Below the pieces are notes generated by a model, which saw nothing but the letters and a program-made list of their open reading frames with translations, was not told the DNA's origin and did no database searches. This document shows, piece by piece, positions 7,494 to 15,948 of a stretch of DNA of 64,000 nt. Source of the stretch: Micromonospora fulviviridis (lineage in GTDB: Bacteria; Actinomycetota; Actinomycetes; Mycobacteriales; Micromonosporaceae); contig NZ_BMRA01000006.1 in NCBI RefSeq assembly GCF_014648395.1, positions 221,100 to 285,099 on the forward strand, read 5' to 3'. Numbering within the stretch: the first letter of the stretch is position 1; each line of letters starts with the position of its first letter. The position numbers and the translations under genes were made by a program.

Positions 7494-9103
7494 GCGTGAA
7501 CGGGCCGGCACCCACCCGTAACCCGGTCCTCGCCGGCGAGCACATGGCGATCTCGAGCCACCCGTCGGTCAGCGCCGTCGGTCACCGCGTGCTCGCCGAG
7601 GGTGGCACCGCGATCGACGCGACCGTGGCGATGGCAGCGATGTCGTGGCTGGCACTGCCGGGCCAGTGCGGCGTCGGCGGCGATGCCTTCGCTGTGGTGC
7701 GGGAGCCGGACGGGTCGGTGTGGACCGTCAACGGCAGCGGGTACGGGCCTGACGGCGGTGACCTGGAGTTCTACCGCGGTCAGGGCCTGTCCGCGATTCC
7801 CCTCAGCGGGGCGCTCGCCGTGGCGGCTCCGGGTGCGGTGGCCGCGATCGCCGCGCTGCACGCCCGCGGGGCGACGCGTGGCCTGCCCGAGCTGTGGGCG
7901 CCGGCGATCGCCGCCGCCGAACATGGTCTGCCCTGCACCCGCAAGACCCGCGCGGACATCCTCGAACACGAGGCGCAGCTACTCGCCGACGAGGGGGCCG
8001 GACGGACGTTCCTGCGCAACGGTAGGGCGCCGCAGGTCGGCGAGCGGCTCGCACAGCCGGAGCTCGCCGACTCGCTGCGGCTGCTGGCGGCCGATCCCCG
8101 CGCGCTCTACACCGGTGAGCTGGCCGAGCGGGCGGTGGCCGCACTGGCGGCGGCGGGCGCTCCGTTCAGCGGCGACGAGTGGGCGGTCTCCGGGGTCCCG
8201 CTCGAGGGCGAGGCGATCGCCGGACGGTACGGCGACCTGGTCGTGCACACGACACCGCTGCCCACGCCCGGCTGGATGGTGCTCCAGCAGGCGGCCGTCT
8301 GCGACGGGACGCTCTCCGGGCTGCCGTGGCTGAGCGCGGACGCGGTCAGCTGGCTCGCCGGAGCGGCCCGGCAGGCATTCCGGGACCGGTGGGACCGCTG
8401 CGGCACCGACACGGACGCCTGGCGGGGGCTGCTGCGACCTGAGGCGGTCGCCGACGTACGGGCGAAGCTGGCCGCCGGAGCCCATCCGCTCGCGACGGCC
8501 GGACTGACGACCGACGGGGACACCACGACGACCCTCGCGGTCGACGGCGACGGCCGCGCGGTCAGCTTCATCCACTCGCTCGCCTTCACCTTCGGCGCCC
8601 GGATCACCATCCCGGGGACCGGCATCATGCTCAACAACCGGCTGGGGCGCGGCGCGTACCTGGTCGAGGACCACCCGAACCAGGTACGACCGCGACGCCG
8701 TCCGCTGCACACCTGCCTCGCGTGGCTGGTGACCGACGCCGGGGGAGCGCTGCGGCACGTCGGCAACACGCCCGGCGGTGACGGGCAGGTGCAGTGGAAC
8801 ATGCAGGTGCTGTCGCACCTGATCGACCACGGCCTGGATCCCCAGCAGGCGGTGTCGGCGCCGCGGTTCACGGTGTTCCCCGGCAGCGACGCCGACGTGG
8901 TCGGGGCGCCCGACCAGCTGATCTGCGAGTCCCGGCTGGACGAACGGACCCTCGCAGAGCTGCGCGCCCTCGGCCACCCGGTCCGGCTGGTGGGCCCGTG
9001 GGATGGCGGTGGAAGCGCCCTGGCGATCATGGTGGACGAGCGGCTCGGCTGCCTCGCCGGCGGCGCGGACCCTCGGCAGGACGGGGTGGCGATCGGTGGC
9101 TGA
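7490..9103 (+). CDS. Gamma-glutamyltransferase-family Ntn hydrolase
   Basis: A 537-residue member of the GGT family, which self-cleaves into large and small subunits and transfers or hydrolyses gamma-glutamyl or related acyl groups. The likely autoprocessing residue is T345 in GDTTTTLAVD, corresponding to canonical TTHYSVVD; the His and Ser after the nucleophile are replaced. Other family blocks are present: GGNAIDA-like GGTAIDATVAM, GVGGDAF, and GTGIMLNNR. No signal peptide is visible, so it is probably cytoplasmic, unlike periplasmic GGTs. GTG start overlaps the previous stop; its end overlaps the RidA gene by eight bases. Substrate may not be glutathione. Confidence 0.87.
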   Translation: MSVNGPAPTRNPVLAGEHMAISSHPSVSAVGHRVLAEGGTAIDATVAMAAMSWLALPGQCGVGGDAFAVVREPDGSVWTVNGSGYGPDGGDLEFYRGQGLSAIPLSGALAVAAPGAVAAIAALHARGATRGLPELWAPAIAAAEHGLPCTRKTRADILEHEAQLLADEGAGRTFLRNGRAPQVGERLAQPELADSLRLLAADPRALYTGELAERAVAALAAAGAPFSGDEWAVSGVPLEGEAIAGRYGDLVVHTTPLPTPGWMVLQQAAVCDGTLSGLPWLSADAVSWLAGAARQAFRDRWDRCGTDTDAWRGLLRPEAVADVRAKLAAGAHPLATAGLTTDGDTTTTLAVDGDGRAVSFIHSLAFTFGARITIPGTGIMLNNRLGRGAYLVEDHPNQVRPRRRPLHTCLAWLVTDAGGALRHVGNTPGGDGQVQWNMQVLSHLIDHGLDPQQAVSAPRFTVFPGSDADVVGAPDQLICESRLDERTLAELRALGHPVRLVGPWDGGGSALAIMVDERLGCLAGGADPRQDGVAIGG

Positions 9104-9548
9104 ACCAGGCGACCGGAACACTCTGCCGGTGCCCCCGGCCCCGCAGGGCCACTACGTGCCGGTGGTGGTGCACGGAGGCATCGCGTACACGGCGGGCATG
9201 ACCCCCCGCGTGGACGGCCGGCTCGCCGTGCGCGGCGTGGTGGGCGCGGATCTGACCGTGACCGAGGCGCGCGTCGCAGCCGGCCTCGCGGCCAGCAACG
9301 CCGTCGCCGCGGTGGCGGAGTCGGTCGGAGGGCTGGACCGAGTGCGGCGGTGCCTGCGGATGACCGTGTACGTCGCCTGCCGTCCGGACTTCACCCAGCA
9401 CTCGGTTGTCGCCGACGGGGCCTCGGAGGTGCTGCGGGACTGGCTGGACGAACGCGCCCCCGTCGCGCGCTCGGCCGTCGGGGTGTCGAGCCTGCCGTCC
9501 GGTGCGCCGGTCGAGGTGGAGCTGACCGTCGCCGTCACCACCGATTGA
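9096..9548 (+). CDS. RidA/YjgF family protein
   Basis: A 150-residue RidA-fold protein; family members hydrolyse enamine/imine intermediates or deaminate compounds such as 2-aminomuconate. The arginine that defines active RidA proteins is R125 in PVARSAVGVSSLP, and the C-terminal VEVELTVAV strand is intact. The GTG at 9096 lies inside the GGT gene (eight-base overlap). As the last operon gene it probably removes nitrogen from an unstable product of the upstream oxidation steps (inference). A strong hairpin follows. Confidence 0.88.
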   Translation: MAEPGDRNTLPVPPAPQGHYVPVVVHGGIAYTAGMTPRVDGRLAVRGVVGADLTVTEARVAAGLAASNAVAAVAESVGGLDRVRRCLRMTVYVACRPDFTQHSVVADGASEVLRDWLDERAPVARSAVGVSSLPSGAPVEVELTVAVTTD

Positions 9549-9565
9549 GCTGGCACGGCACGGCC

Positions 9566-9593
9566 GAGGCGGCGGGCCGGCGCCCGCCGCCTC
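9566..9593. terminator. Bidirectional terminator between RidA and permease genes
   Basis: Twelve-base perfect arms (GAGGCGGCGGGC at 9566-9577 and its complement at 9582-9593) with a 4-nt loop, midway between convergent stops at 9548 and 9615. Confidence 0.75.
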
Positions 9594-9614
9594 CATCGTC
9601 GATGTTGCCGCCGG

Positions 9615-11210
9615 TCAGGGGAAGAAGACGACGGCGAAGATGGTGCCCACGATGAGGCCGCTGACCACCGGGATGAAACACCTGCGGGCGAGTGCGATCA
9701 CCGGCACCCGGGCGAAACCGGCGACGGCGATGAGTGAGGACCAGGCGACGAGCGTGCCACCACCGGACCAGATGTTGCCCATCTGACCGACGGCGGCGAG
9801 CGTTCCGGCGCTGATCCCGGCGGCCGGACCGAGGCTGCCCGCCAGCGATCCGGTCAACGGCAGGCCGGAGAAACCCGACCCCTCCAAGCCCGCGATCATG
9901 CCGATGAGCAGAATGCCGAAGGCCGCGATGAAGCCGCTGTGGGGGATGTGGCTCTGCGCCGCCGTGACCAGGTCGTACAGCAGCGCCGGCCCCTTCGTCG
10001 GGTCGGCGGTGCCGAGGATCTGGCCGGAGAAGTCGCCGTTGCCGATGAAGAAGAAGCCGGCGATCGGCAGGACGACGCCCATGGCCTTGAACGCGAACAC
10101 CAGCCCGTTGACCACGTGCTCGGCGGAGCTCTCCAGGAAGCCCTTGCCGTCACCGGCGAGCGCCGCCAGGAAGACGATGAGCGCAGCGATGCCGCCCACC
10201 AGGGCGGCCGCGTCGCCGCCCCGCAGGTCGGGCACGCTCTCGGAGAACTTCGCGACCACCATGTACACGATCAACGCCAGGTAGGCCACCGGCACGAAGA
10301 TGGCGAAGAAGGTCGGCACCAGGGGGTTGCCCCGGTAGCTGGGTGCCGGCTCCTCGGGGCCGTCCCGAAGCTCCTCGTCGTACTCCTCGCGCAGCGCGAC
10401 GCCATGCCCGACCGTCGGCGGCCCGCCCCGGAGGGACGGGACATCGCCGCCACCGGCCGGCCGATCGCCCGCGCCGACCAGCTCGCGCTCCCGCTCGGTG
10501 ACCGCCAGGTCCCGCACGCGTTCACCGCTGCCGTCCGCCGTCGACTCCCACTCCGCGAGCAGTGCGGGGTCGGGTCGGCGCATCGTGCGGAACTCCATCA
10601 GGTAGGCGACCGCGAGGGCGACCCCACCGACGACGAGCGAGAGCACCATGGCCCGGTCGGCGACCACGTTCGGGTCCGCTCCCGCGGCCTTCGCCGACAG
10701 TCCAGGGGCGACCCGGATGACGTAGTCGGAGGAGAGAGCCATGCCCTGGCCGGCGATCGCCACCACCAGGCCGACGGCCATCGGCCGCAGACCTGCCCGG
10801 ATCGCCACCGGGATGAGCACGGCGCCGATCAGCGGCACCGCCGGGGTCGGCCAGAAGAACAGGGAGATGAAGTACGTGACGACCACCAACGTCCAGAAGG
10901 CGAGGTGGCCGTTGCGCATCACGCCTCGGAACGGGGCGACCATCTTCCGGTCCGCACCGAGCGCCTGCAACGAGTGCAGCATGGCGGTCACGAGCGCGAT
11001 GATCAGGAAGATGTTGAACAGGTTCGTTGCCGCCACGAGGCTGGCGTTGAACACCGCGGAGAGGCCGCGGATGATGCTGTGCGAGAAGACGAGCGCGGTC
11101 ACGAACGTCGCGACCACGGCCGGGACTACGATGTTCTTCCGGGCGATCATCGTCGCGATGATCACCACAACGCCGACGAGATAGACCCAGTGGGCCGCCG
11201 TTAACTGCAT
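9615..11210 (-). CDS. Multi-pass permease, paralogue of the 17056 gene
   Basis: A 531-residue integral membrane protein with about 12 hydrophobic segments and a long hydrophilic loop around residues 200-290. It shares the opening M-x-LT-x-AHWVYL-x-G and many internal blocks (FNIFLIIALVTAML, IAGQGMAL, GGGTLVxWSSLIAVA) with the permease at 17056. The general pattern resembles ion-transporter/DcuC-like organic-anion carriers, but I do not recognise a characterised subfamily. The ATG at 11210 is preferred because GAGGTGG sits just upstream and the start matches the paralogue. It is divergent from the MFS gene. Probable role: uptake of the island's substrate. Confidence 0.75.
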   Translation of the reverse strand: MQLTAAHWVYLVGVVVIIATMIARKNIVVPAVVATFVTALVFSHSIIRGLSAVFNASLVAATNLFNIFLIIALVTAMLHSLQALGADRKMVAPFRGVMRNGHLAFWTLVVVTYFISLFFWPTPAVPLIGAVLIPVAIRAGLRPMAVGLVVAIAGQGMALSSDYVIRVAPGLSAKAAGADPNVVADRAMVLSLVVGGVALAVAYLMEFRTMRRPDPALLAEWESTADGSGERVRDLAVTERERELVGAGDRPAGGGDVPSLRGGPPTVGHGVALREEYDEELRDGPEEPAPSYRGNPLVPTFFAIFVPVAYLALIVYMVVAKFSESVPDLRGGDAAALVGGIAALIVFLAALAGDGKGFLESSAEHVVNGLVFAFKAMGVVLPIAGFFFIGNGDFSGQILGTADPTKGPALLYDLVTAAQSHIPHSGFIAAFGILLIGMIAGLEGSGFSGLPLTGSLAGSLGPAAGISAGTLAAVGQMGNIWSGGGTLVAWSSLIAVAGFARVPVIALARRCFIPVVSGLIVGTIFAVVFFP

Positions 11211-11287
11211 CTGCCACCTCACGGACTCTTGCAGTGAGTTGATTGCCCGTCAGACTCCGCGCGTGCAAGGTCAGCGTCTATCACCCA

Positions 11288-11318
11288 TGTGCACAGGCTG
11301 GCGGTCAAAGATTGTGCA
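11288..11318. promoter_or_regulatory. Paired TGTGCA motifs between permease and MFS genes (candidate operator)
   Basis: The palindrome TGTGCACA (11288-11295) and TTGTGCA (11312-11318) lie about 23-25 bases apart in the divergent intergenic region. This is the same hexamer and spacing as at 3079-3108. It may serve both promoters. Confidence 0.35.
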
Positions 11319-11398
11319 GGGTGCCGTAGCATCGCCCAACGGTGACGGCGCAGTCTCGAACGGTATGTGAGCTGCGCAGACGATTGGAAGGACGGGAC

Positions 11399-12841
11399 GT
11401 GCGGGACACCCGGCCGCGCATTGGCGCGGCGCAGTCGTTCGCCCCGCCACCCGCCCCGAAGGTCCTGCCGCAGCAGAGGCGGGCGGGACTCGCCGTACTG
11501 CTGACTCTGCTCGGTGCGACGCTGCTCGGCACCGTCATCAACAACGTGCTGAACGTGCCGTTGCGCGACATCACCGCTGATCTCGGCGTCTCGCTGTCCT
11601 CCGGCGTGCTCGTGGTGAGCAGCTTCGTCCTGGTCCTCGCCGCTGGCATGGCGTTGAGCGGTTGGGTGGGCGACCGGTTCGGACGACGCCGGACGATCAT
11701 CGCGTCGCTCGCCCTCATGGCGGTCGCCATGGTGGGGGCGGCACTGGCCCCGTCGCTGCCCGTCCTCGTCTCGATGCGCGCCCTGCAGGGCATGGCATGT
11801 GCGGCCTACCCGCCGGCGGTCATGGGCATGCTCGCCACCATCTACGGGCCGAGCCAGCGGGCCCGCACGATGAGCGCGTGGGCGGCCGCCAACGGGATCG
11901 GGCAGGCCATCGGCCCGCCGCTGGGCGGTCTGCTGGCCGACCTCGCCGGCTGGCGGGCGATCTTCTGGTGCCTCGCTCCGGTCGCGGTGATCCTGCTGGT
12001 CGCCACCGTCCTGGTGGTGCCGGACGACCGCGGGCACGCCGCCGCGCTGCACTGGCCCGGCGCGGTGTCCTTGACGCTCGGTGCCGCGTTGTTGATGACG
12101 GCCGCCACCGCCATCCCGCACCACGTGGTGCCGGCCTGGCTCACCGTCACGCTCGCGGTGGCGGGCACCGGACTGCTGGTGGGCTTCGCGATCACCTCCG
12201 CCAGGGCGGCGGCGCCCATCATCCGGCCGCGTCTCATCGTCGAGTCGCGGTTCCTGCGCAGCACGGTCGCCGCGTCCGCGCAGATGTTCTGTCTCGCCGC
12301 CACGCTCGTCGCGGTTCCGCTCTACATCACGGGGACCCTCGGGTGGACCACCGCCCTCACCGGGCTGCTGGTGCTGGCGTTGCCCGCCGCCATGGCGGTG
12401 CTGGCCCCCGTCGTCGGCCTGCTCAGCGAACGCGGCCGGCCGCGCTGGATCCTGCGCACCGGTCTGGTGCTGCTCGGCACCGCGGAACTGCTGCTGGGGC
12501 TGTACGCAGGTAACACGGGCCGGAGCGTGGCGCTGCTGGTCGCGCTGCTTCTCGCGGTAGGTGGGGGCGTGGCCCTCGTTCAGACGCCCTCCGCCGCCGG
12601 GGCGACCCGGTCACCCGCGGGTAGATCAGGCGCCGCCCTCGGGCTGTTCAACATGATGCGCTTCGGCGGGTCGGCGCTGGGCGCGGCCTGGGTGGCGGTC
12701 GTCTATCCGCACGGCAATCTGGTGCTGCTCTTCGCCGGGTGCTCGGGGATCGCCGTCGTCGGGCTGGTGGTGAGCTTCGTCGGCCCAGACCCGTCCCCGC
12801 TCGATGTCGATCGGGCGTCGCCGGCAACTACATCGGGTTGA
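11399..12841 (+). CDS. MFS transporter (DHA2-like)
   Basis: A 480-residue major-facilitator protein with 12-14 hydrophobic helices. Motif A is clear (GWVGDRFGRRRTII), followed by the helix-4 arginine region (SMRALQGM) and motif C-like GQAIGPPLGG. These features fit proton-driven drug or metabolite exporters. GTG at 11399 has GGAAGGA upstream; an in-frame GTG at 11342 would add 19 residues. Its 3' end overlaps the convergent PucR gene by 14 bases. In context it may export a toxic intermediate or import substrate. Confidence 0.85.
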   Translation: MRDTRPRIGAAQSFAPPPAPKVLPQQRRAGLAVLLTLLGATLLGTVINNVLNVPLRDITADLGVSLSSGVLVVSSFVLVLAAGMALSGWVGDRFGRRRTIIASLALMAVAMVGAALAPSLPVLVSMRALQGMACAAYPPAVMGMLATIYGPSQRARTMSAWAAANGIGQAIGPPLGGLLADLAGWRAIFWCLAPVAVILLVATVLVVPDDRGHAAALHWPGAVSLTLGAALLMTAATAIPHHVVPAWLTVTLAVAGTGLLVGFAITSARAAAPIIRPRLIVESRFLRSTVAASAQMFCLAATLVAVPLYITGTLGWTTALTGLLVLALPAAMAVLAPVVGLLSERGRPRWILRTGLVLLGTAELLLGLYAGNTGRSVALLVALLLAVGGGVALVQTPSAAGATRSPAGRSGAALGLFNMMRFGGSALGAAWVAVVYPHGNLVLLFAGCSGIAVVGLVVSFVGPDPSPLDVDRASPATTSG

Positions 12842-14576
12842 GATCGCGGTCGACGACCGTCACTGTCTCGGCGAGCAGGTGGAGTTTGTGCGCCAGCCAG
12901 ACTGCGAACTGGTGCTCGGCCTCCCGTAGATCCAGCTGAAGCAGCCGAGAGGCGCGGTCGAGCTTGTAGAGCATCGTGTTGCGGTGGATGTGCAGTTCCC
13001 GCGCGGCGGCGTTGAGGTTCCCGCCGGATGCGATGTAGGCGATGACCGCCTGCTCCAGGTCGTTTCCGCCGGTGCGGGAGCTGCGGAGCGGAGCCAGCAT
13101 GTCCCGGGCGAAGGCACGCCCCTGCGGGCTTTCCGCGAGCTCGACCAGAGTGGCGAAGACCCTCAGGTCCTGGAAGCCGCAGACCTGGTCAACGCCAAGA
13201 CGGTTTCGGATCCCGAGCGCTATCCGCGCCTCACGGTAGCTGTCGAAGATGCGGCTGGCACCGCCGACGCAGCGCCCGTACGCCACCGCAACCTCGCGGT
13301 GGGTCCTGCGTTCCAACTCCGCCTGCAGGGTGCGCGCGAAGTCCGCCAGCGTTCGCTCTTCCGCGTCCGGGGAGTCCCGGTGGCCCGCAGGTTCGACCTG
13401 CCGGATCACCGCGAGCACGTCGCCGATGACGGTCGCCAGGGTGTGCGCGTTCGGCCGGGCGTCGACGCGGGCGGCGTGCCGGGCCAGCTGGAAGAGGGCG
13501 GTCGGGGAGTCGGGGCTGCCGGCCGAGCTGAGCCCGTTGGCAACGATCACGCCGTAGGTCGCCCCGACCGGGAAGTCATAGTGTGCCGACCGGGCTTCCA
13601 GCTCGTGCTGATCGGAAAAACGGCCGTGCAGCAACGCGTGGACGAAGTCTCCCCGCGCCCGCTCCTCAGCCTGCTCGATGCTGCGCAGCCGCAGCATCTC
13701 GGTACCGACGATGGTGGCGGCCTGCTCGACGACCACGCGGTGCTGGGCGATGTCGTGCGGGCGGGGTGGATCGGCCGACTCCACGATGACCACCCAGCCG
13801 TCGTGGCGACCGCTGAGCAGGATCGGATTGAGCACGCACGTCGCGTTGATCCCGTCGATCAGCAGCGTGCGGACCTGGGGCCCGGCGTGTGGCTGTTCGG
13901 GGTTGGCAGCCGTCGTATCGGTTGAGGGGCCGCCGTCCGCGGAGGCCCGGCGGGACTCGTCCTCGCGCAGCGCGTCCGCGACCGCTGCCGGCTCGAACAC
14001 ACGATCACGGCTGCGTTCGAACGCCAGCACCCGATACTGCGGGTCGAGGATCGCCGCCGAGCATCCCGACAGCCGGGCCATCTGGTGTCCGAGGGCAGCC
14101 AATCCGGCCCCGCGGTACAGCAACTCCACCAGCGAACGGTGCACCCTCAGGCCGTAGCGCAGAACGTGGGTCTCCCGGGCCAGGACGAGCTCCGCCACCA
14201 GCTGGCTGAGCTGGCGGAACGCGACGTGCGCGCCGACGTGGATCACCGGCACCTCGGCCGGCGGGTCGGTGAGATCACCGACCCCGCCGGCGACGACTAC
14301 GGCCGCTGCCCTGCGCCTGCCGAGATCCCGCAGCACCGCCGCTCGGACCTGATCGGCCCGGGCGTGGACGACGACTCCGAGCAGCGGATCCCCGCCGGCC
14401 GCGACATCGTCCCACGGCAGACACCATGTGACGGCATTGTCGAGCACGTCGACCGAGGCCGTCGTCCGCGCCGGGCTGAGCAGGCGTTCCTGCAGGAGGC
14501 GACCCACCGTCAGGTGCTGCGGCTCCGCCTCGCCAGGCAGACCGTCCTGAGCTAGCACTCCCGCTGGGTCAGCCAT
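12828..14576 (-). CDS. PucR-family transcriptional regulator
   Basis: A 582-residue regulator with the PucR layout: an N-terminal purine-catabolism-type sensory domain (about 20-160), a central CdaR/GGDEF-like region (about 300-430), and a C-terminal PucR helix-turn-helix. The HTH is visible at the C-terminus as GNLNAAARELHIHRNTMLYKLDR. PucR proteins commonly control amine, purine or other nitrogen-compound catabolism and sense the substrate directly. The ATG has AGGAGTG at 14584-14590. It is divergent from the HbpS gene and probably regulates the island (inference). Confidence 0.9.
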   Translation of the reverse strand: MADPAGVLAQDGLPGEAEPQHLTVGRLLQERLLSPARTTASVDVLDNAVTWCLPWDDVAAGGDPLLGVVVHARADQVRAAVLRDLGRRRAAAVVVAGGVGDLTDPPAEVPVIHVGAHVAFRQLSQLVAELVLARETHVLRYGLRVHRSLVELLYRGAGLAALGHQMARLSGCSAAILDPQYRVLAFERSRDRVFEPAAVADALREDESRRASADGGPSTDTTAANPEQPHAGPQVRTLLIDGINATCVLNPILLSGRHDGWVVIVESADPPRPHDIAQHRVVVEQAATIVGTEMLRLRSIEQAEERARGDFVHALLHGRFSDQHELEARSAHYDFPVGATYGVIVANGLSSAGSPDSPTALFQLARHAARVDARPNAHTLATVIGDVLAVIRQVEPAGHRDSPDAEERTLADFARTLQAELERRTHREVAVAYGRCVGGASRIFDSYREARIALGIRNRLGVDQVCGFQDLRVFATLVELAESPQGRAFARDMLAPLRSSRTGGNDLEQAVIAYIASGGNLNAAARELHIHRNTMLYKLDRASRLLQLDLREAEHQFAVWLAHKLHLLAETVTVVDRDLNPM

Positions 14577-14598
14577 GACAACTCACTCCTTGGACAGG

Positions 14599-14606
14599 TT
14601 GCACAA
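14599..14606. promoter_or_regulatory. TTGCACAA palindrome in the pucR-hbpS intergenic region
   Basis: A perfect 8-bp palindrome containing TGCACA, 22 bases before the PucR start. It may be a single autoregulatory copy of the motif seen at 3079 and 11288. Confidence 0.3.
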
Positions 14607-14708
14607 GCTTGCCCCGTCGGGTCGCGGCAGTCTAGCCATTGTTCGCGGTCTGCTCGCCCGGGCAGGCTGGTCGCACGGACCGCCCTGTAGCGGGGTAGAG
14701 GAGGCAAG

Positions 14709-15164
14709 GTGCACAGGATCTACCGAATTACGCTCGACGACGCGCTTCCCATGCTCGCCGCAGCCCGCGCGAAGGCGGAGGAGATCGGGGTGAAGCAGAC
14801 GATCTGCGTCTGCGACGACGGAGGCCACGTGCTCGGGCTGCACCGGTTGCCGGGCGCCCGCCTCACCGGGGTGGAGATCGCGATGGCGAAGGCGTTCACC
14901 GCGGCGGGGCATGAGCGGGCGACCCACAAGTTCAACGAGCCGCCGAACGGCCCGGCTTTGCCGGGCAACGAGGCGTTCGGGATCAGCCACATGTATCCCG
15001 GAAAGTTCGCCATCTTCGTCGGCGGGTTCCCCATCGAGTACGAGGGCCAGATCGTCGGCGCCGTCGGGGTCAGCGGCGGCAACGGCGAGCAGGACAAGGC
15101 CGTCGGCGCCGCGGCGCTGGAGGCGTTCGCGAAGCATGTCGCCGAACTGGGGCTCGGCGGGTAG
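14709..15164 (+). CDS. HbpS/GlcG-family protein
   Basis: A 151-residue HbpS/GlcG-fold protein (PF03928 type). Family blocks include CVCDDGGHVLGLHRLPGA near 30-50, KAFTAAG, and the C-terminal GQIVGAVGVSGG near 120. Family members bind heme or small ligands and often sit beside oxidation operons such as glycolate or propanediol clusters; the biochemical role is mostly unknown. The GTG start has AGAGGAGG upstream. It is divergent from the PucR gene and probably co-regulated with it. Confidence 0.85.
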   Translation: MHRIYRITLDDALPMLAAARAKAEEIGVKQTICVCDDGGHVLGLHRLPGARLTGVEIAMAKAFTAAGHERATHKFNEPPNGPALPGNEAFGISHMYPGKFAIFVGGFPIEYEGQIVGAVGVSGGNGEQDKAVGAAALEAFAKHVAELGLGG

Positions 15165-15182
15165 TCCCGGGCCAGCCGTGGT

Positions 15183-15224
15183 GGTCGCCGACGTGCGGTT
15201 GTCGACCATGGCACGTCGGCGACC
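15183..15224. terminator. Strong hairpin between convergent HbpS and MpsC genes
   Basis: Fourteen-base perfect arms (GGTCGCCGACGTGC at 15183-15196 and its complement at 15211-15224) with a 14-nt loop, between stops at 15164 and 15251. Confidence 0.75.
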
Positions 15225-15250
15225 GCCTGGCGGTCGAAGCGGCACGGCCG

Positions 15251-15643
15251 CTACGGATGGCGCCGGGATTCGGTGAGGACCAAGGGAGCGTCGAGGACCA
15301 CGACCGTGGCGGCGATCTCCGTGCTCGGGTCATAGTCCTTGAGGACGACGCGTACCGGAAGTCCAAGCTTGTCCTTGAACTCCTGGGCGAGCCGCCGTTT
15401 GCCCTCGTCCAGCAGCGCCACGTCCACCTCGCGGGTGATCTCGCGGTGCGCGGAATCCAGTGCCGCGAGCGCTTTGACGCGCTGGTGCTTGGCCAGGATG
15501 AGGATGCGGTCCCCCAGGAGGTCGACCCGCTGCCGGCTCACACCGACGCCGGCGATGCCCTGGTTCACGGCGTTGTAGACGCGCAGAATCTCCTGCTTGA
15601 GATCTCCAGGGGTCCGCGGCGGTGTGCTGCCTGAGCGATCCAT
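15251..15643 (-). CDS. MpsC/DUF2294 domain protein
   Basis: A 130-residue single-domain protein matching DUF2294 (now MpsC-type): Q-x-I-x3-Y near the start, a central GVGVSRQRVDLLGDRILI strand block, and a C-terminal DYDP...TVVVLD. MpsC belongs to a cation-translocating membrane-potential system in staphylococci, but stand-alone actinobacterial copies have no known job. No other mps genes are near. It is a single gene convergent with the HbpS gene. Confidence 0.7.
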   Translation of the reverse strand: MDRSGSTPPRTPGDLKQEILRVYNAVNQGIAGVGVSRQRVDLLGDRILILAKHQRVKALAALDSAHREITREVDVALLDEGKRRLAQEFKDKLGLPVRVVLKDYDPSTEIAATVVVLDAPLVLTESRRHP

Positions 15644-15683
15644 GGCGCGACTCTAGTGATCGCCGGACGGGCTGGTCGAGCCC

Positions 15684-15713
15684 TTGACACCCTCTGGCGC
15701 ACGCCGGTATATA
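15684..15713 (+). promoter_or_regulatory. Sigma-70-like promoter for the Nif3-permease unit
   Basis: A consensus -35 TTGACA (15684-15689), an 18-bp spacer and a -10 TATATA (15708-15713) point toward the Nif3 gene. The transcript would carry a leader of about 230 bases. That leader (15720-15948) has no gene but contains small hairpins: CTTCG-tt-CGAAG near 15793, TGCGCG-tt-CGCGCA near 15839, and the palindrome TGACGTCA near 15920. No known riboswitch is recognised. Confidence 0.7.
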
Positions 15714-15948
15714 TCACACACCTCTGAGGCGCTGTCCGGCAGGAACGGGCCGACGAGGACGTCGTGATTCAACCGACGAACGGTCTAGGGAGCTTCGTTC
15801 GAAGAGCCCGACAGCTGTCGCCGATGGCGGTTGGCGGTCTGCGCGTTCGCGCACGCCGCCGAGTCCGAGCGGTGGCAGCTTCTGTGCTTCCGCCGCCACC
15901 AGATCCAGTGCGTGTGCACTGACGTCAGCGGAAAGGCGGACCAGACAC

